From Burkholderiaceae bacterium (GTDB lineage Bacteria; Pseudomonadota; Gammaproteobacteria; Burkholderiales; Burkholderiaceae_C), in assembly GCA_017999135.1 (NCBI GenBank), contig JAGOBT010000013.1, positions 1 through 17,226 on the forward strand: a stretch of 17,226 nucleotides of DNA, written 5' to 3'. The translations under genes and the position numbers were made by a program. Numbering within the stretch: the first letter of the stretch is position 1; every line of letters begins with the position of its first letter. The notes beneath the pieces are model-generated. The model was not told where the DNA came from. It searched no databases and saw only the letters and a program-made list of their open reading frames with translations. Shown here in pieces: positions 14,755 through 17,226 of the stretch.

Positions 14755-15177
14755 TCAGCGCACGATCAGCACCGGCACCTCGCACTTGGCCATCACCTTG
14801 GTGGTGACCGAGCCCAGCACCAGGTTGCCCAGCAGTCCGTGGCCGTGCGAGCCCATCATCAGCAGGTCGAATTTGCCCTTGGCGGCCAGCGCCGCAATGG
14901 TGTCGGCCGCCGGGCCCACCTTGGCCACGAACTCGGCACGGATCTTCTGCTTGTTGAAGAAGGCGCGGATCGGCTTGAAGACCTTCTCGCTCTCGTCGGT
15001 GTAGTGCTCCTGCAGCAGCGCCTTGTCGAGGGCGGCGGCGGCGCGCGGGGGCACGGCGGCGGCCACATGCAGCAGGGTGTACTGGTGCGCATCGCCCAGC
15101 CATTCATCATGGGCGGCCAGGTACGCCAGCATGCGCTTGGTGAACGGGCTGCCGTCGACGGGGACGAGGATCTTCAT
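14755..15177 (-). CDS. Universal stress protein, UspA family (ATP-binding type)
   Basis: This 140-residue single-domain protein has the Usp fold: N-terminal MKILVPVDGSPFTKRML and the ATP-binding signature G-2x-G-9x-G(S/T) at Gly109, Gly112, Gly122 and Ser123 (MMGSHGHGLLGNLVLGSVTTKV), ending CEVPVLIVR. That signature marks the nucleotide-binding subgroup. The family is linked to survival under stress or energy limitation. The ATG at 15177 has AGGAG 8 bases upstream. The metallophosphoesterase gene ends 73 bases upstream on the same strand, so they may share a transcript. Confidence 0.93.
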   Translation of the reverse strand: MKILVPVDGSPFTKRMLAYLAAHDEWLGDAHQYTLLHVAAAVPPRAAAALDKALLQEHYTDESEKVFKPIRAFFNKQKIRAEFVAKVGPAADTIAALAAKGKFDLLMMGSHGHGLLGNLVLGSVTTKVMAKCEVPVLIVR

Positions 15178-15250
15178 GGCCGGGCTCCTGACGTGTGGGG
15201 ATCTGATGCCATCAGTGTCGCACCGCCGCGGGGCGCGGCCTTGCCCTTGG

Positions 15251-16051
15251 TCAAGCCGCGGGCAGCAGGTCGATCGGCTTGAGCGGGTCGAAGCCCTCGG
15301 CCTCGCCCTTGCGCACCAGGCCCATGGCCTGGCTGAGCACCCGGGTGGGCACCCTTCCGGGCCGCGGCACGGTGTAGTCGTGCCGGCAGTGCAGGTGGCC
15401 GTGCAGCCACACATCGGCCAGCGGGATCAGGTCGTCGTCGGCATTGCAGAAGCTGGCGGTGCCGGGCTGCTTGCCGAAGCGCGGGTCGGCGCTGCGCAGG
15501 CTGGGCGCGAAGTGGGTGATGGCGACGGTGGTGTCCCAGCCGCCTGGCGCGGCGCCCGGGTTGGGCCGCTGCAGTTCGGCGGCCAGCCAGGCGCGGCAGG
15601 CGAGTGACTCGTCTCGCAGCAGCGCAGGCGTGAGCGGCGCGCCGTCGAGGGTGGAGCCCATCAGCTGCAGAAAATAGGCAGCCGCGCGCTGGGCCCGGTC
15701 GCGCCCGGATTCGCCAAACAGGTCGAAATCCGACCAGCGCACCGTGCCGACGAAACGCACCCGAAGCCCGGCGGCGCTGGTGATCACCACACTCTCGCGC
15801 TCGATCAGGCGGATGCCGTGACTGGCGGCAAAGGCGCGCAGGTCGGCCCAGCTGTGGCGCAGGTCGCGGCCGTCGAATTCATGGTTGCCGGCGACCATGA
15901 GCACCGGCACCGGCCAGTGGGCGAAACGCGCCAATGCATCCCAGCCGCTGTCGATGTCGCCGGCCAGCACCAGCAGCTCGGCGCCGGGTGCCGGTGTGGG
16001 GTCGAAGTCCTCCGACTCCAAGTGAAGGTCTGAAAACAGCTGAAGCCGCAT
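15251..16051 (-). CDS. Metallophosphoesterase of the calcineurin-like fold
   Basis: This 266-residue protein has the complete dinuclear metal signature: Asp8 and His10 in FSDLHLE, Asp32 in LAGDIDSG, Asn56-His57-Glu58 in AGNHEFDG, His180 in AITHFAPS, and GHLH (218-221) in WLHGHLH. Such enzymes hydrolyse phosphomono- or diesters, including nucleotides; the substrate is not predictable. The ATG at 16051 is supported by GAGG 6 bases upstream and by the motif-1 position near the N-terminus; a start at 16087 would add 12 residues. The start codon lies in a 14-base perfect palindrome (16045-16058). It is 48 bases downstream of pckG on the same strand. Confidence 0.9.
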   Translation of the reverse strand: MRLQLFSDLHLESEDFDPTPAPGAELLVLAGDIDSGWDALARFAHWPVPVLMVAGNHEFDGRDLRHSWADLRAFAASHGIRLIERESVVITSAAGLRVRFVGTVRWSDFDLFGESGRDRAQRAAAYFLQLMGSTLDGAPLTPALLRDESLACRAWLAAELQRPNPGAAPGGWDTTVAITHFAPSLRSADPRFGKQPGTASFCNADDDLIPLADVWLHGHLHCRHDYTVPRPGRVPTRVLSQAMGLVRKGEAEGFDPLKPIDLLPAA

Positions 16052-16058
16052 ATGCGGC
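16045..16058. repeat. 14-base perfect palindrome over the metallophosphoesterase start codon
   Basis: GCCGCATATGCGGC is fully self-complementary and contains the ATG (minus strand, 16051 to 16049). It could be an operator or could fold in the mRNA and hide the start codon, but no regulator is known and a chance origin is possible. Confidence 0.4.
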
Positions 16059-16071
16059 CTCAGTGTAGGGG

Positions 16072-16095
16072 GCAGGCCGGGACGCACCCGGCTGC
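16072..16095 (-). terminator. Hairpin after pckG
   Basis: Arms GCAGGCCGGG (16072-16081) and CCCGGCTGC (16087-16095) pair with one bulged base around ACGCA, 4 bases past the pckG stop. On the minus strand it is followed by C-rich sequence rather than a T-tract, so it may attenuate rather than end transcription into the metallophosphoesterase gene. Confidence 0.4.
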
Positions 16096-16099
16096 AGGG

Positions 16100-17226
16100 T
16101 CAGGCAGCGAGTTTGGCCTCGAAGCTCGACTTGATCGCCAGCAGTTGGGCCGGCAGCCGGCTGGACAGCTGCTGAAACAGCTCACCGTGCAGGCCGATCT
16201 CGGTGGCCCAGGCGGCGCGGTCGACCGAGATCACCGACTGGTACTGCGCCTGGGTGAAGTCCAGCCCGGTCCAGGTCAGGTCGCCATAGCGCGGGCTGGT
16301 GCCGAAGAAGCTCTCGTCGCCGCCGGCCGTGCCTTCCACGCGCTCGAGCATCCACTTCAGCACGCGCATGTTGTCGCCGTAGCCGGGCCAGGTGAACTTG
16401 CCGTCGTCGCCCTTGCGGAACCAGTTCACGCAATAGATCTTGGGCAGCTTGGCGCCGGTGGCGGCGACGCGCTCGCCCAGCTTCAGCCAGTGGCCGAAGT
16501 AGTCGCCCATGTGGTAGCCCATGAAGGGCAGCATGGCGAACGGATCACGGCGCACCACGCCCTGCTGGCCGGCGGCGGCGGCGGTGGTCTCGCTGCCCAT
16601 GGTGGCGGCCATGTACACGCCCTCGGCCCAGCTGCGGGCCTCGGTCACCAGCGGCACAGTGGTGCTGCGGCGGCCGCCGAAGATGAAGGCGTCGATCGGC
16701 ACGCCGGCGGCGTTGTCCCACTCGGCATCCAGCGCCGGGTTGTTGGTGGCGGCCACGGTGAAGCGCGAGTTCGGGTGCGCGGCCTTGGCGCCGGTTTCCC
16801 TGGCGATCTGCGGCGTCCAGTCCTTGCCCTGCCAGTCGATCAGGTGGGCCGGCGTCTCGCCGTCCATGCCTTCCCACCACACGTCGCCATCATCGGTGAG
16901 GGCCACGTTGGTGAAGATGACGTTGGCCTTCAGCGAATCCATGCAGTTGGGATTCGTCTTGTAGTTGGTGCCCGGCGCCACGCCGAAGTAGCCGGCCTCA
17001 GGGTTGATGGCCTGCAGGCGGCCGTTGGCGTCGGGCTTGATCCAGGCGATGTCGTCGCCGATGGTGGTGACCTTCCAGCCGTCCAGGCCCTGCGGCGGCA
17101 CCAGCATCGCGAAGTTGGTCTTGCCGCAGGCGCTGGGGAAGGCGGCGGCCACGTGGTACTTCTTGCCGGCCGGGCTGGTGACGCCCAGGATCAGCATGTG
17201 CTCGGCCAGCCAGCCCTGGTCCCGGC
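16100..17226 (-). CDS. pckG: Phosphoenolpyruvate carboxykinase (GTP), N-terminus beyond window edge
   Basis: PckG converts oxaloacetate and GTP to phosphoenolpyruvate, CO2 and GDP, the entry step of gluconeogenesis. The visible 375 residues are the C-terminal 60% or so of a protein usually near 600 residues. The frame stays open to the window edge with [18 protein letters not shown], which matches the family before the active site. The kinase-1 loop [12 protein letters not shown] carries the family's reactive cysteine. Further along are [22 protein letters not shown], and [17 protein letters not shown], all typical of the GTP-dependent class rather than the ATP-dependent PckA. A later YCVNWFRK block and [18 protein letters not shown] are also usual. 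The ATG at 17197 is internal, not the start. The C-terminus is complete. Confidence 0.96.
   Translation of the reverse strand, partial: RDQGWLAEHMLILGVTSPAGKKYHVAAAFPSACGKTNFAMLVPPQGLDGWKVTTIGDDIAWIKPDANGRLQAINPEAGYFGVAPGTNYKTNPNCMDSLKANVIFTNVALTDDGDVWWEGMDGETPAHLIDWQGKDWTPQIARETGAKAAHPNSRFTVAATNNPALDAEWDNAAGVPIDAFIFGGRRSTTVPLVTEARSWAEGVYMAATMGSETTAAAAGQQGVVRRDPFAMLPFMGYHMGDYFGHWLKLGERVAATGAKLPKIYCVNWFRKGDDGKFTWPGYGDNMRVLKWMLERVEGTAGGDESFFGTSPRYGDLTWTGLDFTQAQYQSVISVDRAAWATEIGLHGELFQQLSSRLPAQLLAIKSSFEAKLAA

Noticed and set aside
1..17226. tRNA, rRNA, CRISPR array, insertion sequence or prophage genes
   Set aside because: No regularly spaced repeats, transposase, integrase or tRNA-like cloverleaf was seen on either strand.

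Overview
The window is very GC-rich (most genes appear strongly G/C at third codon positions). Its gene content suggests a beta-proteobacterium of the order Burkholderiales, perhaps the Rubrivivax/Leptothrix/Ideonella group. This rests on the gene families and base composition, not on a database match.

Layout, left to right. Positions 1-1256 (minus strand) hold a higBA-type toxin-antitoxin operon. Its antitoxin carries an ImmA/IrrE zinc-protease domain, and its operator palindrome lies over the ribosome binding site. Positions 1302-4376 (minus) are the pntA-pntB operon for the proton-translocating NAD(P) transhydrogenase, closed by a terminator-like hairpin. Positions 4533-5932 (plus) are a two-gene unit: a NudJ-like Nudix hydrolase and an MBL-fold hydrolase. 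Positions 5974-6684 (plus) are a vapBC toxin-antitoxin module with a good promoter and flanking inverted repeats. A GNAT acetyltransferase (minus, stop at 6840) is divergent from mnmA (plus, 7342-8457). Positions 8550-11593 (plus) are a cupredoxin-like exported protein whose stop overlaps the start of a membrane GGDEF-EAL protein with both catalytic domains intact. Then come dadA (minus), an orphan sigma-factor-like protein (minus), and a divergent 69-residue protein (plus), with a perfect CRP-type palindrome near the second. A TetR regulator (plus), a UspA-like protein, a metallophosphoesterase and the 3' part of pckG (all minus) complete the window.

Most of the window is core metabolism: NADPH balance (pnt), gluconeogenesis (pckG), D-amino acid catabolism (dadA) and tRNA thiolation (mnmA). 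The accessory parts are the two toxin-antitoxin modules, the cupredoxin/c-di-GMP pair and the sigma-like/small-protein pair.

The most interesting signals are: (a) the translationally linked cupredoxin and c-di-GMP enzyme, a possible copper- or redox-responsive signalling unit; (b) a repeated arrangement in which a -10-like hexamer lies only 6-8 bases before the start codon with no ribosome binding site (nudJ, vapB, mnmA, tetR, the sigma-like gene), suggesting leaderless mRNAs; (c) the free-standing sigma region-4-like protein. I saw no tRNA, rRNA, CRISPR array, insertion sequence or phage gene. No gene-free stretch exceeds 300 bases.
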